This document shows, one piece after another, positions 43,732 through 55,459 of a DNA stretch of 64,000 bases. The DNA is from Paucibacter sp. PLA-PC-4 (GTDB lineage: Bacteria > Pseudomonadota > Gammaproteobacteria > Burkholderiales > Burkholderiaceae_C). A program made the translations under genes and the position numbers. Each line of letters starts with the position of its first letter. The stretch's first letter is position 1. The stretch spans positions 248,001-312,000 of the forward strand of contig NZ_JAPFGP010000006.1 in NCBI RefSeq assembly GCF_026241155.1, given 5' to 3'. The notes beneath the pieces are model-generated. The model saw nothing but the letters and a program-made list of their open reading frames with translations. It ran no database searches and was not told where the DNA came from.

Positions 43732-44960
43732 GGCGGATTCAACCGGTCATCGCAACACATTCGCTGAATCGCTCAGCGGGCGTCTGGAAGCCGAGCGACT
43801 TGCGCGGCCTCTCGTTCAATTGTCTCGCGATCGAGTTGAGCTGAAGCTGTGAGTAGCCTGAGATGTCGATGCCCTTTGGCAGGTACTGCCTGAGCAGCCC
43901 ATTGGTGTTCTCGTTGCTACCCCTTTGCCAAGGGCTTTGAGGGTCGCAGAAGTAGACCTGGATGTCAGTGGCCATGGTGAATCGCTTGTGCCCATGCATC
44001 TCCGTGCCTCGGTCCCAGGTGAGCGACTTGTAGAGCTCCTGCGGCAGCTTGCGGGCGTTCTTGATGAGCGCGTTTACGACCGTCTGAGAGTCTTTGCTGT
44101 TCAGCTTCACCAGCATCACGTATCTCGTCTGGCGCTCGACCAGCGTCGCGATCTGGCTGTTGCCGCTGCCGAAGACCAAGTCGCCTTCCCAATGGCCAGG
44201 CACTGCCCGGTCCTCGACTGACGCGGGCCGCTCGCTGATCGACACCGCACCGACGATCTGGCCATGGATCGCAGTCTTCTGCGTGTAGGAACGAGAGCGA
44301 CGCATGCCCCGCGTGCGCCGGAGATGCTCCAGCAACTCTTTCTTCAAGGCGCCACGCGCTTGAATGAACAGGCTGCGGTAGATCGTCTCGTGTGACACGT
44401 GAAGGCTCTGGTCGTTCGGATAAGTATGCTTGAGCCAACCGGCGATTTGCTCTGGCGACCACAGCATCCGAAGCATGTCCGCCACGACGCCAGCCAGCGC
44501 CCGGTTCTTGGCCAATTTGCAGAGCTTGGGTCGAAGAGCGCGCTCCCATGCAGCCTGGTCTGCCAGAGTTGCCCGATAACCGTCCTGGCCGCCGTTGCGA
44601 TCGATCTCCCGGCTGATCGTCGACGGCGCTCTTCCGAGGCGGTCAGCGATTGAACGCATGGATTCACCGAGCGTCAGTCCGAGAGAGATCTCTTCCCGCT
44701 CCGCCGAAGTCAGTACACGCCGCGAGCGGCTGCGATCCGCTGGGCGAATTCCGCCGGTCTCAGCAATGATCCTGTGAATCGAGGAGTGACCTCGGTCGAA
44801 AAGCTTCCCAATCTCGTGCAGCGTCCAACCTGCCCTCCAACGCTCCCACATCAGCGCCTTCTGGCTATCCGAGTAGTAGATCCGTGGTCGCTGTCTCATG
44901 TCCAACACTCCTTCGGCCTGAGTGGCCCCTAGTGTGTTGCGTCGACCGGTTGAATCCGCC
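43732..44960 (-). mobile_element. IS30-family insertion sequence, complete
   Basis: The element is 1229 bp with terminal inverted repeats: GGCGGATTCAACCGGTC at the left end and its complement at the right end, continuing with CGCAACACA after two mismatches. Both ends are flanked by CT (43730-43731 and 44961-44962), a 2-bp target duplication as expected for IS30. It holds a single intact transposase gene. Confidence 0.9.
43739..44908 (-). CDS. IS30-family transposase
   Basis: The 389-residue protein has an N-terminal helix-turn-helix region (HEIGKLFDRGHSSIHRII, LGRAPSTISREIDRNGG) and a DDE catalytic core: GHWEGDLVFG, TWDRGTEM and QRGSNENTNGLLRQY. All three acidic residues are present and the frame is unbroken, so it should be active. 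The gene fills nearly the whole element between the inverted repeats. Confidence 0.93.
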   Translation of the reverse strand: MLDMRQRPRIYYSDSQKALMWERWRAGWTLHEIGKLFDRGHSSIHRIIAETGGIRPADRSRSRRVLTSAEREEISLGLTLGESMRSIADRLGRAPSTISREIDRNGGQDGYRATLADQAAWERALRPKLCKLAKNRALAGVVADMLRMLWSPEQIAGWLKHTYPNDQSLHVSHETIYRSLFIQARGALKKELLEHLRRTRGMRRSRSYTQKTAIHGQIVGAVSISERPASVEDRAVPGHWEGDLVFGSGNSQIATLVERQTRYVMLVKLNSKDSQTVVNALIKNARKLPQELYKSLTWDRGTEMHGHKRFTMATDIQVYFCDPQSPWQRGSNENTNGLLRQYLPKGIDISGYSQLQLNSIARQLNERPRKSLGFQTPAERFSECVAMTG

Positions 44961-45158
44961 CTGCAGAACAGTCATTCGCAGCAGTGCACCTTTCTAGCAC
45001 CGCTTGCGACTTCGGCCTACATGCGCTGTGCGATCGCAACTTGCTCCCAGAGGTGCGCCCTTCCCCGAGATAGGGCAGTCGCATCAACTTCGGCAGCCAG
45101 TCGCAGAACTTTGGCGCCTGTGGCAGTTACTGTGGCGCCCTACGGCCTACAAAAGGCG
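44961..45158. repeat. Degenerate dispersed repeat, copy B
   Basis: The first 185 bases align by eye with 39627-39810. The same order of motifs appears (GAACAG-CATTCGC, CAGTGCACCTT, TACATGCGCTGTGCG, ATCAACTTCGGCAGCCAG, TTTGGCGCC, GCGCCCTACG). The IS30 element lies at its left edge. Function unknown; it lies between the IS and the end of gyrB. Confidence 0.6.
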
Positions 45159-47792
<2,634 letters not shown>

Positions 47793-47809
47793 TCATGAAT
47801 GACTGGGCA

Positions 47810-48934
47810 TCAAATCCGCATCGGCATCACGACATACTTGAAGCCGGTCTGCTCGGGGATCGTGATCAGCGCGCTGGCGGCGCTGTCGTTCAGGTCGATG
47901 GACACCATGTCCTGGCTCATGTTCTGCAGCGCGTCCATCAGATAGGTGACATTGAAGCCGGTCTCTATCAGGTCGCCGCCGTAGTCGATCTCGATCTCTT
48001 CCTTGGCCTCTTCTTGCTCGGCATTGCTGGAGGCAATGCTCAGGAGGCCCGGCTCAAAACTCAGGCGCACGGCCTTGAACTTCTCGCTGGTCAGGATTGC
48101 GGCGCGCTGCAGGCTGGCCAACAGCGGCTGGCGGCCCAGGGTCACGTTGAACTTGTGGTTCTTCGGGATCACGCGGTTGTAGTCCGGGAATTTGCCCTCA
48201 ACCAGTTTGGTGACGAACTCCATGCCGCTGAACGAGAACTTGGCCTGGTTGCCGGCGAAGCGCATCTCGATCGGTTGGTCGTCACTGCCATCCTTGCCGC
48301 CGTCCTTCAACAGGCGCATCAGCTCCAGCACGGTCTTGCGAGGCAAGATGACTTCCTGCTTGGGCATATCGGCCTCCAAGGTGGCCTGGGCCAGCGCAAG
48401 GCGGTGGCCGTCGGTGGCGACCAGGGTTAGTGTCTTGCCTTCGGCGACGAAGAGGATGCCGTTGAGGTAGTAGCGGATGTCGTGGACCGCCATCGCGAAG
48501 TGCACCTGGTTGATCAGGCTCTTGAGCGTCTTCTGCGGCACAGCGAAGGCCGGGCCGAAGTCGGCAGCCTCCTGCACCAGCGGGAAGTCATCGGCCGGCA
48601 GGGTCTGCAAGGTGAAACGGCTCTTGCCGCCCTGCAGCGTGAGCTTGCTGGCATTGGCGGTCAAGCTGACGGTCTGGTCGGCGGGCATCGAGCGCAGGAT
48701 GTCGATCAGTTTGCGCGCGCCCACCGTGGTGCTGAAGTTGCCGGCATCGCCGTCAAGCTCGGCCGTGGTGCGGACCTGGATTTCCAGATCGCTGGTGGTC
48801 AGCTCGAGCTGCGGGCCTTGCTTGCGGATCAGCACATTGGCGAGTATCGGCAGGGTGTGGCGCCGCTCGACGATGCCGGCCACGGCCTGCAGGGCACCCA
48901 AAACCTTGTCCTGGGTCGCTTTCAACACAATCAT
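47810..48934 (-). CDS. dnaN: DNA polymerase III beta clamp
   Basis: The 374-residue protein begins MIVLKATQDKVLGALQAVAG and ends YVVMPMRI, as in beta clamps. The three repeated clamp domains are present (ERRHTLPILANVL in domain 1). It forms the sliding ring that tethers DNA polymerases. It lies 119 bases after dnaA and 98 bases before gyrB on the same strand, the standard origin order. Confidence 0.97.
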   Translation of the reverse strand: MIVLKATQDKVLGALQAVAGIVERRHTLPILANVLIRKQGPQLELTTSDLEIQVRTTAELDGDAGNFSTTVGARKLIDILRSMPADQTVSLTANASKLTLQGGKSRFTLQTLPADDFPLVQEAADFGPAFAVPQKTLKSLINQVHFAMAVHDIRYYLNGILFVAEGKTLTLVATDGHRLALAQATLEADMPKQEVILPRKTVLELMRLLKDGGKDGSDDQPIEMRFAGNQAKFSFSGMEFVTKLVEGKFPDYNRVIPKNHKFNVTLGRQPLLASLQRAAILTSEKFKAVRLSFEPGLLSIASSNAEQEEAKEEIEIDYGGDLIETGFNVTYLMDALQNMSQDMVSIDLNDSAASALITIPEQTGFKYVVMPMRI

Positions 48935-49053
48935 GTCAACCTCTCTCCGCTTTATTTGGCCGGCTGGCGCTCATTTCGGCTACAGCGCGCATTTTCACCT
49001 ACTTATGAGGCAAATCCTGCCCCCGCTGCCCAAGGAATACGCGAGATCCCGAA

Positions 49054-50544
49054 TCACCCCTTCAGCGTCTGCTCCAGCACATGCAACTGCTGGTTTAGCT
49101 CGGTGTTCTTCTGCCGCTCCCCGCCGATCTTGCGCACCGCGTGCAGCACCGTCGTGTGATCGCGGCCGCCGAATAGCTCGCCGATCTCGGGTAGGCTCTT
49201 TTGCGTCAGTTCCTTGGCCAGGTACATCGCAATCTGGCGCGGCCGGGCGATGCTGGCCGGGCGCTTTTTGCTGTACATGTCGGCAACCTTGATCTTGTAG
49301 AAGTCGGCCACCGTCTTCTGGATGTTCTCGACCGAGATCTGCCGGTTCTGGATCGACAGCAGGTCCTTGAGCGCCTCGCGGGCCAGCTGGATATTGATGT
49401 CCTTGTGCGAAAAGCGGCTGTAGGCCAAGACCTTGCGCAGCGCGCCTTCGAGCTCGCGCACATTGGCCCTGACGTTCTTCGCGATGAAGAAGGCCACGTC
49501 CTCCGGCATGGGCGTCTGCTCGGCCTCGGCCTTCTTGATCAGGATGGCCACCCGCATCTCCAGCTCGGGCGGCTCGATGGCTACCGTCAAGCCGGCGTCG
49601 AAGCGGCTGGTCAGGCGCTCGTCGATGTCCACCAGACCCTTGGGGTAGGTGTCCGAGGTCATGATGATGTGAGCGCGCTTGGCCAGCAGGGCCTCGAAGG
49701 CGTTGAAGAACTCCTCCTGCGTGCGGTCCTTGCCGGCGAAGAACTGCACATCATCGATCAGCAGCAGGTCCAGCGAATGGTATTTGGCCTTGAGCTCGTC
49801 GAAGGTTTTGCGCTGGTAGTTCTTCACCACATCCGAGATGAACTGCTCGGCATGCAGATAGAGAACCCGCGCATCGGGCTTGTCTCGCAGCAAGGCGTTG
49901 CCCACCGCGTGGATCAGATGGGTCTTGCCCAGGCCGACGCCGCCATAGATGAATAGTGGGTTGTACATCGCCCCCGGCGCACCTGCCACATGCAGGGCTG
50001 CGGTGCGCGCCATCTGGTTGGCGCGGCCGGGCACCAGAGTGTCGAAGGTCAGCGCGGTATTGAGGCGGTGGCGGCTGGCGCTGGGCGGCGGACCCAGCGC
50101 CGGGTTGCTGTGCAGGATGGGTTGCTGGGGGTCGCGCGGCGCGGCGGGGGCTGCCGGCACGGGCTCGGGCTGCGGCGGGCTCACAGGGCGCAGGCCGTTG
50201 TGCAGCACCTGGCCGACGGCGATCGGCTGGTTGGCGGGCAGGGGCTGAGCCACGCGGCCGACCGGTTCGCGCGCGGCCAGGGCCAGCTCCAGGCGGGCCG
50301 GTTTGCCAGCCAGCTCGGTCAGGATGGCTTCGATGCGGCCCGCATATTGGTTGCGAATCCAGTCGAGCTTGAAGCGGTTGGGCACGCGCAGCGAGACGAC
50401 CACCGCGTCTGCGCCGCTGCCGTCGGCCACATCGGCCGGAGGCAGCGGGCGTATCCAGGTATTGAATTGTTGTTCGGGCAGTTCGGCAGCCAGGCGCTCA
50501 CAGCCGCGCTGCCAAAGTTCTGCCCCAGACATGTCTGCGCTCAT
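49054..50544 (-). CDS. dnaA: Chromosomal replication initiator DnaA
   Basis: The product has 496 residues. Domain I is at the N-terminus ([21 protein letters not shown]), followed by a Pro-rich linker. The AAA+ domain has Walker [11 protein letters not shown] and Walker [13 protein letters not shown], and the C-terminal DnaA-box-binding domain includes [15 protein letters not shown]. It unwinds the origin in its ATP form. A DnaA-box-like sequence (TGTGGAAAA, 50545-50553) touches its start codon, so autoregulation is likely. Confidence 0.98.
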   Translation of the reverse strand: MSADMSGAELWQRGCERLAAELPEQQFNTWIRPLPPADVADGSGADAVVVSLRVPNRFKLDWIRNQYAGRIEAILTELAGKPARLELALAAREPVGRVAQPLPANQPIAVGQVLHNGLRPVSPPQPEPVPAAPAAPRDPQQPILHSNPALGPPPSASRHRLNTALTFDTLVPGRANQMARTAALHVAGAPGAMYNPLFIYGGVGLGKTHLIHAVGNALLRDKPDARVLYLHAEQFISDVVKNYQRKTFDELKAKYHSLDLLLIDDVQFFAGKDRTQEEFFNAFEALLAKRAHIIMTSDTYPKGLVDIDERLTSRFDAGLTVAIEPPELEMRVAILIKKAEAEQTPMPEDVAFFIAKNVRANVRELEGALRKVLAYSRFSHKDINIQLAREALKDLLSIQNRQISVENIQKTVADFYKIKVADMYSKKRPASIARPRQIAMYLAKELTQKSLPEIGELFGGRDHTTVLHAVRKIGGERQKNTELNQQLHVLEQTLKG

Positions 50545-50986
50545 TGTGGAAAACTTGTTCTTGAGCGGCCGGATTGTACGGGTTTGACGCGGCCGAATGG
50601 CAGGTTATCCACAGATTTTTGGACGCGGTCAAGCCCCCGATAACCCGGGATGGCGATCCCTCTTGATTGACCGGGGCGCCAAAGTTTGGTGTAATCGCGG
50701 GTTTTCCGGACGCCGGATGGTTGCGCACGGGCGGACTTGTTCTTTGCACTAGCATGTGGATTGATGGGTCTTGTCCCATGTCGGCCCCAAGGCAGGGCCG
50801 GCGCGGCGCACATCGGTGGCCGTCTGGGCCGTATCGGCCTGCTGACCCTTTATGGGTGCGGCAGACTGGTGCAGCTTTGGCGGCCGGGATGCCCAGCGCA
50901 TCTCGTAACGATTTGCCCACAACCGCTCTCGCGGGCGAGGATTTCTCGCTGCGTTGTAGCGTCTTTAGACCTCAAGAGGTTTCATC
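50545..50986. other. oriC: Chromosomal origin region (oriC) between dnaA and rpmH
   Basis: The 442-base gap separates divergent dnaA and rpmH. It holds one perfect DnaA box (TTATCCACA, 50605-50613) and the near-match TGTGGAAAA at 50545. A weaker candidate is TTGCCCACA near 50914. There is a small AT-rich patch at 50613-50620 and 50690-50706. No gene is supported in it. More box-like sites lie inside rnpA. That replication starts here is inferred from gene order. Confidence 0.75.
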
Positions 50987-51121
50987 ATGAAACGCACCTA
51001 CCAAGCTTCCAAGACCCGTCGCGCCCGTACCCATGGCTTCCTCGTCCGCATGAAGACCCGCGGCGGTCGCGCCGTCATCGCTGCGCGCCGCGCCAAGGGC
51101 CGCAAGCGTCTGGCTGTCTAA
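50987..51121 (+). CDS. rpmH: Ribosomal protein bL34
   Basis: This 44-residue basic protein has the invariant bL34 sequence pattern: [20 protein letters not shown], then [17 protein letters not shown]. It is a structural part of the 50S subunit. It is 16 bases upstream of rnpA and co-transcribed with it, as in most bacteria. Confidence 0.98.
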   Translation: MKRTYQASKTRRARTHGFLVRMKTRGGRAVIAARRAKGRKRLAV

Positions 51122-51137
51122 GTCGGGACACGACAGC

Positions 51138-51647
51138 GTGATCGGCCGCATCCTGCGATCGGCCGACTTTGAACGCGTGCTGGGTTCGCCCAGCCGCGCT
51201 CGCAGCAGCCATTTCGCTGTGCACCATGTTGCGGCCAGCCCCAGCCTGCCGGGCAAGAAGTTGTCCACAGATGCGGCCGAGTTATCAACAGGCGATGCAC
51301 CGGACATCCACATACTTGTGGATGAGGGCCGCGCTCAAGCGCTGCCGCAAGGCTGCTGGCTGGGTAGTGTGGTGCCCAAACGCCATGCCCGCCGCGCCGT
51401 GACCCGTACCCTGCTGAAGCGCCAGATCCGCGCCGCCTTCGTGGCCCAGGCCACGGCCGAAGAGCCGTTGCTGCCGGGCCTGTGGGTGGTGCGCTTGCGT
51501 GCGCCCTTCGATGTCAAGCAGTTCCCCAGCGCCTCGTCCGAGGCGCTGCGCACTGCTGCGCGCGTCGAACTCGCGCAACTGTTCGAGCGCGCGCGTGCGC
51601 CGCAGCGCGAGCAACAGCGGCCGACCCGTGCCCGTTCGCAGGCCTGA
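51138..51647 (+). CDS. rnpA: Ribonuclease P protein component, extended form
   Basis: The 169-residue protein starts at GTG 51138. It has the RnpA core in two parts: ILRSADFERVL with SSHFAVHHV at the N-terminus, and GCWLGSVVPKRHARRAVTRT with LLKRQIRAAF later. Between them is an extra segment of about 35 residues (KKLSTDAAELSTGDAPDIHI) absent from the usual 110-130-residue protein. That segment's DNA carries several DnaA-box-like sequences. The tail is also long and basic. The protein assists the RNase P RNA in tRNA 5'-end processing. Confidence 0.95.
   Translation: MIGRILRSADFERVLGSPSRARSSHFAVHHVAASPSLPGKKLSTDAAELSTGDAPDIHILVDEGRAQALPQGCWLGSVVPKRHARRAVTRTLLKRQIRAAFVAQATAEEPLLPGLWVVRLRAPFDVKQFPSASSEALRTAARVELAQLFERARAPQREQQRPTRARSQA
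51261..51325. promoter_or_regulatory. Cluster of DnaA-box-like sites within rnpA
   Basis: Within 65 bases are TTGTCCACA (51261), TTATCAACA (51282), ATCCACA (51306-51312) and TGTGGATGA (51317). The first, second and fourth each differ by one base from TTATCCACA or its complement. All lie in the segment that codes for the extra residues of RnpA. Confidence 0.5.
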
Positions 51648-51652
51648 CCGTC

Positions 51653-51970
51653 ATGGACCGCCCGCCCGCCTCCTCGCTACCACAGCGCTTCATGATGGGG
51701 CTGGTGCGCGGCTATCAGCTGCTGTTCAGCCACTGGCTGCAGGCCGGTTGCCGCTATGAGCCGAGTTGCTCCGCCTACGCGATGCAGGCGCTGACCAAGC
51801 ATGGCGCGGCTGCCGGCACGTATCTGGCGGCGGCCCGCATCCTGCGCTGCAATCCTTTTTGCTTGGGCGGGCATGATGCCGTGCCCGACAATCCGCCCGG
51901 CCTGTTCACCCGTCTGGGTTGCGGGTCTGGCGTCCGTTCCTCTTCCTCCAATCCTGAAGCGTCCCAATGA
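51653..51970 (+). CDS. yidD: Membrane protein insertion efficiency factor YidD
   Basis: The 105-residue protein has the YidD core: LVRGYQLLFSHWLQAGCRYE, PSCSAYAMQAL, and RILRCNPFCLGGHD. It helps membrane protein insertion together with YidC. ATG 51653 lies 5 bases after the rnpA stop, and the gene's own stop overlaps the yidC start. The C-terminal 20 residues are Ser-rich and not part of the domain. Confidence 0.95.
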   Translation: MDRPPASSLPQRFMMGLVRGYQLLFSHWLQAGCRYEPSCSAYAMQALTKHGAAAGTYLAAARILRCNPFCLGGHDAVPDNPPGLFTRLGCGSGVRSSSSNPEASQ

Positions 51971-53625
51971 CTGATATACGCCGCACCGTGCTGTGGGTGG
52001 TCTTCACCATGTCGCTTGTCCTGTTGTGGGACGGCTGGCAAAAGCACAACGGTCACCCCTCGATGTTCAGCCCCACGGCGCCGAAGCCGGCGGCCGTTGC
52101 TGGTTCGGCACCCGGCACTGCCGCGCTGCCAACCGCCGCCACGCTGCCGGGCGCGACAGCGGCACCGGGCACCGCGCCTACTGCTGCGGCACCGAGCAGC
52201 ACGGGCGAAACCGTCGTCATCAGCACCGACGTGGTCAAGGCCACACTGGACAGCCTGGGCGGCAGCCTGGTGCGGGTGGAGCTGCTCAAGCACAAGGACG
52301 AGACCGACCCGAGCGGCCACATCGTCGTGCTGGACCGCAGCGCGCAGCGCGTTTACCTGGCCCAAACCGGCCTGGTCGGCGTGGCCGGCGCGCCCAGCCA
52401 CCTGACCCAGATGAGCTTGGTGCCCGGCGAGCGCAGCCTGAAGGACGGCGAGCAAAGTCTTGTCGTGCGCTTCGAGTCGCCCGAGCAAGGCGGCGTCAAG
52501 CTGGTCAAGACCTACACCTTCAAGCGCGGCGACTATGCAGTGGACGTCAAGCACGAGGTGCTCAACACGTCGGCCGCGCCGCTGACCCCGCAGCTCTACA
52601 CCCAGCTGGTGCGCGACGGCAATCCGCTGCCCAATGAGTCGAGCTTTTACTTCACCTTCACTGGCCCGGCGATGTATACCGACAAGTCGAAGTTCCTGAA
52701 ACTCGACTTCAAGGACATCGAAAAGGGTAAGGCCAGCGTCGAGAAGAATGCCAGCGACGGTTGGGTCGCGATGGTCCAGCACTACTTCGCCAGCGCCTGG
52801 CTGCACAAGGGCGACAGCCCCCGCGAGTTCTACGCGAAGAAGGTCGACAACAATCTGTACTCGGTCGGCATGCTGTTTCCGCTGGCCCAGCTGGCGCCCG
52901 GCGCCAGCGTCAGCGCCGACCATCAGCTCTTCGTCGGCCCGCAGGAAGAGAACAAGCTGGCTGTGCTGGCTCCGGGCCTGGAACTGGTGAAGGACTATGG
53001 CTGGTTCACCATCCTGTCCAAGCCGCTGTTCTGGCTGCTCGACCAGTTGCACAAGCTGCTGGGCAACTGGGGCTGGTCCATCATCGCGCTGGTTGTGCTG
53101 CTGAAGATCGCGTTCTACTGGCTCAATGCCAGCGCCTACCGCAGCATGGCCAAGATGAAGGCGGTCAACCCGCGCATCACCGAGATGCGCGAGCGCCTGA
53201 AGGACAAGCCGCAGCAGATGCAGCAGGAGATGATGAAAATCTACCGCGAGGAGAAGATCAACCCGATCGGTTCTTGCCTGCCTATCTTCCTGCAGATGCC
53301 CTTCTTCATCGCGCTGTACTGGGTGCTGCTGTCCAGCGTCGAGATGCGTCATGCACCGTGGATTCTGTGGATCACCGATCTGTCGGCCAAGGACCCGTTC
53401 TTCGTGCTGCCCATCCTGATGACCTTGTCCAGCCTGTTCCAGGTCTGGTTGAACCCGACGCCGCCGGACCCGATGCAGGCTAAGATGATGTGGATCATGC
53501 CGCTGGCCTTCAGCTTCATGTTCTTCTTCTTCCCGGCCGGCCTGGTGCTGTACTGGCTGACAAACAACATCTTGTCGATCGCCCAGCAGTGGATGATCAA
53601 CAGGCAGCTCGGCGTCAACAAGTAG
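51967..53625 (+). CDS. yidC: Membrane protein insertase YidC
   Basis: The product has 552 residues: an N-terminal membrane anchor (about residues 5-22), a large periplasmic domain (about 60-340) after an Ala/Pro-rich linker, and a C-terminal five-helix insertase core. The core includes the family stretches NWGWSIIALVVLLK, IFLQMPFFIALYWVL and LVLYWLTNNILSI. It inserts proteins into the inner membrane alone or with Sec. A terminator follows at 53648. Confidence 0.97.
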   Translation: MTDIRRTVLWVVFTMSLVLLWDGWQKHNGHPSMFSPTAPKPAAVAGSAPGTAALPTAATLPGATAAPGTAPTAAAPSSTGETVVISTDVVKATLDSLGGSLVRVELLKHKDETDPSGHIVVLDRSAQRVYLAQTGLVGVAGAPSHLTQMSLVPGERSLKDGEQSLVVRFESPEQGGVKLVKTYTFKRGDYAVDVKHEVLNTSAAPLTPQLYTQLVRDGNPLPNESSFYFTFTGPAMYTDKSKFLKLDFKDIEKGKASVEKNASDGWVAMVQHYFASAWLHKGDSPREFYAKKVDNNLYSVGMLFPLAQLAPGASVSADHQLFVGPQEENKLAVLAPGLELVKDYGWFTILSKPLFWLLDQLHKLLGNWGWSIIALVVLLKIAFYWLNASAYRSMAKMKAVNPRITEMRERLKDKPQQMQQEMMKIYREEKINPIGSCLPIFLQMPFFIALYWVLLSSVEMRHAPWILWITDLSAKDPFFVLPILMTLSSLFQVWLNPTPPDPMQAKMMWIMPLAFSFMFFFFPAGLVLYWLTNNILSIAQQWMINRQLGVNK

Positions 53626-53647
53626 CCGCTGGCGCCAGCTTTTCACG

Positions 53648-53684
53648 AAGCCCCCGGGTGCCCCCGCACTTGGGGGCTTTTTAA
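53648..53684 (+). terminator. Intrinsic terminator after yidC
   Basis: AAGCCCCC and GGGGGCTT form the stem, followed by TTTTTAATT. It ends the rpmH-rnpA-yidD-yidC transcript. Confidence 0.85.
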
Positions 53685-53826
53685 TTGGCGCCGCAAGGCC
53701 TTTAATCGATCACATGCGGGGCAGAGAGTCACCGGCCTGTCAAATACAACAGTGCCTGGCGACAAGGCCCATCGGCGGGGCTCACGCGAGCGCCCGCTGA
53801 CAGCCTCCCCCGCGCCATATCCCGGA

Positions 53827-53852
53827 CGCCGACCCCCAAGGTCGGCGTTTTT
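53827..53852 (+). terminator. Second hairpin with T-run before mnmE
   Basis: CGCCGACC and GGTCGGCG form an 8-bp stem with a five-base loop, then TTTTT. It lies 35 bases before the mnmE start and could be an attenuator or the terminator of a short leader transcript. Confidence 0.6.
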
Positions 53853-53887
53853 CTTGAGAGGTGGCCGCCATCGGTGAAAATTCGCCC

Positions 53888-55264
53888 ATGCTGTCCCGCC
53901 ACCAAGATCCCATCGTCGCCGTCGCCACCGCCCCCGGACGAGGCGCGGTGGGCATCGTCCGCGTCTCGTCGGCGCAAGACCTGACCCCCGTTGTGGAGGC
54001 CCTGTGCGGCAAGACCCTGAAGCCGCGCGAGGCCAGCTATCTGCCCTTTCGCGCCGCCGACGGCGAGGCCATCGATCGGGGCCTGGCCCTGCTGTTCCCG
54101 GCACCGCATTCCTACACCGGCGAGCATGTGCTGGAGCTGCAGGCCCATGGCGGGCCGGTGGTGCTGCAACTGCTGCTGGCGCGCTGCATGGAGGCCGGCG
54201 CCGGCATGCGCATGCGGCTTGCCGAGCCCGGCGAGTTCACCCAGCGCGCCTTTCTTAACGGCAAGCTCGACCTGGCCCAGGCCGAGGCGGTCAGCGATCT
54301 GATCGACGCCAGCACCGAGGCGGCCGCGCGCAGCGCCAGCCGCGCACTGGCAGGCGCGCTGTCCGGCGAGGTCGGCGAGCTGCGCGACGCGCTGATCAAG
54401 CTGCGTATGCTGGTCGAGGCGACGCTGGACTTCCCCGAGGAAGAGATCGACTTCCTTCAGCAGGCCGACGCGCTGGGTCAGCTGGACCGATTGCACGCAC
54501 GGCTCGCGGCCGTACTGGACCGCACGCAGCAAGGCGCGCTGCTGCGCGAGGGCATCAAGGTTGTGCTGGCCGGCCAGCCCAATGTCGGCAAGAGCTCGCT
54601 GCTGAACGCGCTTGCCGGCGCCGAGCTAGCCATCGTCACGCCTATCCCTGGCACCACGCGCGACAAGGTCAGCCAGACCATTCAGATCGAAGGTGTACCG
54701 CTGCACATCAGCGACACCGCCGGCCTGCGCGAGACCGAGGACGAAGTCGAACGCATCGGCGTCGCGCGCAGCTGGGACGCGATCGCCGATGCCGATGTCG
54801 TGCTGTTCTTGCACGACCTGAGCCGTATCGGCCAGCCGGACTACGAGGCCGAGGACCGCCTGATCAACGAGCGCCTTCAAGGCGTCGATACCGGCCGCAT
54901 CCTGCAGGTCTTTAACAAGGCCGACACCGCCCATGGGCAGAGTCTGGTCCCGGGCGCCATCACGCTGTCCGCCAAGACCGGCACGGGCCTGAGCGAGCTG
55001 CGCCAACGCCTGCTGCGACTGGTGGGCTGGCACGCCACGCCCGAAGGTCTGTTCATCGCCCGCGAGCGCCATGTCCAGGCGCTCAAGCGCACCCGCGAGC
55101 ATCTGGAGCTGGCCAAGGCCGTGGCCACCCAGCAGCCGCCGGCCCTGGATTTGCTCGCCGAAGAGCTGCGGCTCTCGCACGATGCACTCGGCGAGATCAC
55201 CGGCGCGTTCTCGGCCGACGATCTACTAGGTGAGATATTCAGCCGGTTCTGTATCGGGAAATAA
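53888..55264 (+). CDS. mnmE: tRNA modification GTPase MnmE
   Basis: The 458-residue protein has the N-terminal tetrahydrofolate-binding domain ([20 protein letters not shown]), a helical domain, and an inserted G domain with [28 protein letters not shown] and NKAD. It ends with FCIGK, whose cysteine is needed for modification of the tRNA wobble uridine. Its last 18 bases (55247-55264) are also a known type of integration site; the element integrated here begins right after the stop. The protein's C-terminus is restored by the element's att copy, so the gene is intact. Confidence 0.96.
   Translation: MLSRHQDPIVAVATAPGRGAVGIVRVSSAQDLTPVVEALCGKTLKPREASYLPFRAADGEAIDRGLALLFPAPHSYTGEHVLELQAHGGPVVLQLLLARCMEAGAGMRMRLAEPGEFTQRAFLNGKLDLAQAEAVSDLIDASTEAAARSASRALAGALSGEVGELRDALIKLRMLVEATLDFPEEEIDFLQQADALGQLDRLHARLAAVLDRTQQGALLREGIKVVLAGQPNVGKSSLLNALAGAELAIVTPIPGTTRDKVSQTIQIEGVPLHISDTAGLRETEDEVERIGVARSWDAIADADVVLFLHDLSRIGQPDYEAEDRLINERLQGVDTGRILQVFNKADTAHGQSLVPGAITLSAKTGTGLSELRQRLLRLVGWHATPEGLFIARERHVQALKRTREHLELAKAVATQQPPALDLLAEELRLSHDALGEITGAFSADDLLGEIFSRFCIGK
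55247..55264 (+). other. Candidate attachment site (attL) at mnmE 3' end
   Basis: TTCTGTATCGGGAAATAA is the last 18 bases of mnmE and closely resembles the 18-base core used by SGI1-family islands at this gene (recalled, not looked up). A tyrosine integrase gene starts 196 bases downstream and points away. A second copy was not seen further right in the window. Confidence 0.65.
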
Positions 55265-55343
55265 AAAGCCTGTTCCAGGACGTCCCAAAGCGTCCCATGC
55301 AGATCGCACTTACCCTTTAAATTCAATGACTTAAAGCGAATTT

Positions 55344-55447
55344 GAGTCCATGTTTTTTTTAGAAGTGCAAGAACATCCAAGGGTCTTTGAGTCCAAGTTT
55401 GAGTCCAAGTAGCAACTTGGACACAATTGCTGCATCAACTTGGACTC
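55344..55447. repeat. Repeated 10-base sites before the integrase gene
   Basis: GAGTCCAAGT occurs at 55389 and 55401 in direct orientation. Its inverse appears as ACTTGGACAC at 55415 and ACTTGGACTC at 55438. A variant, GAGTCCATGT, lies at 55344. Such clusters beside an integrase are typical of arm-type binding sites or an integrase/excisionase operator. Confidence 0.65.
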
Positions 55448-55459
55448 AGCGAGGTGGTC

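Noticed and set aside
51775-53646. 623-codon open frame opposite yidC
   Set aside because: Antisense shadow; His/Gln/Arg-rich composition typical of reversed membrane-protein codons.
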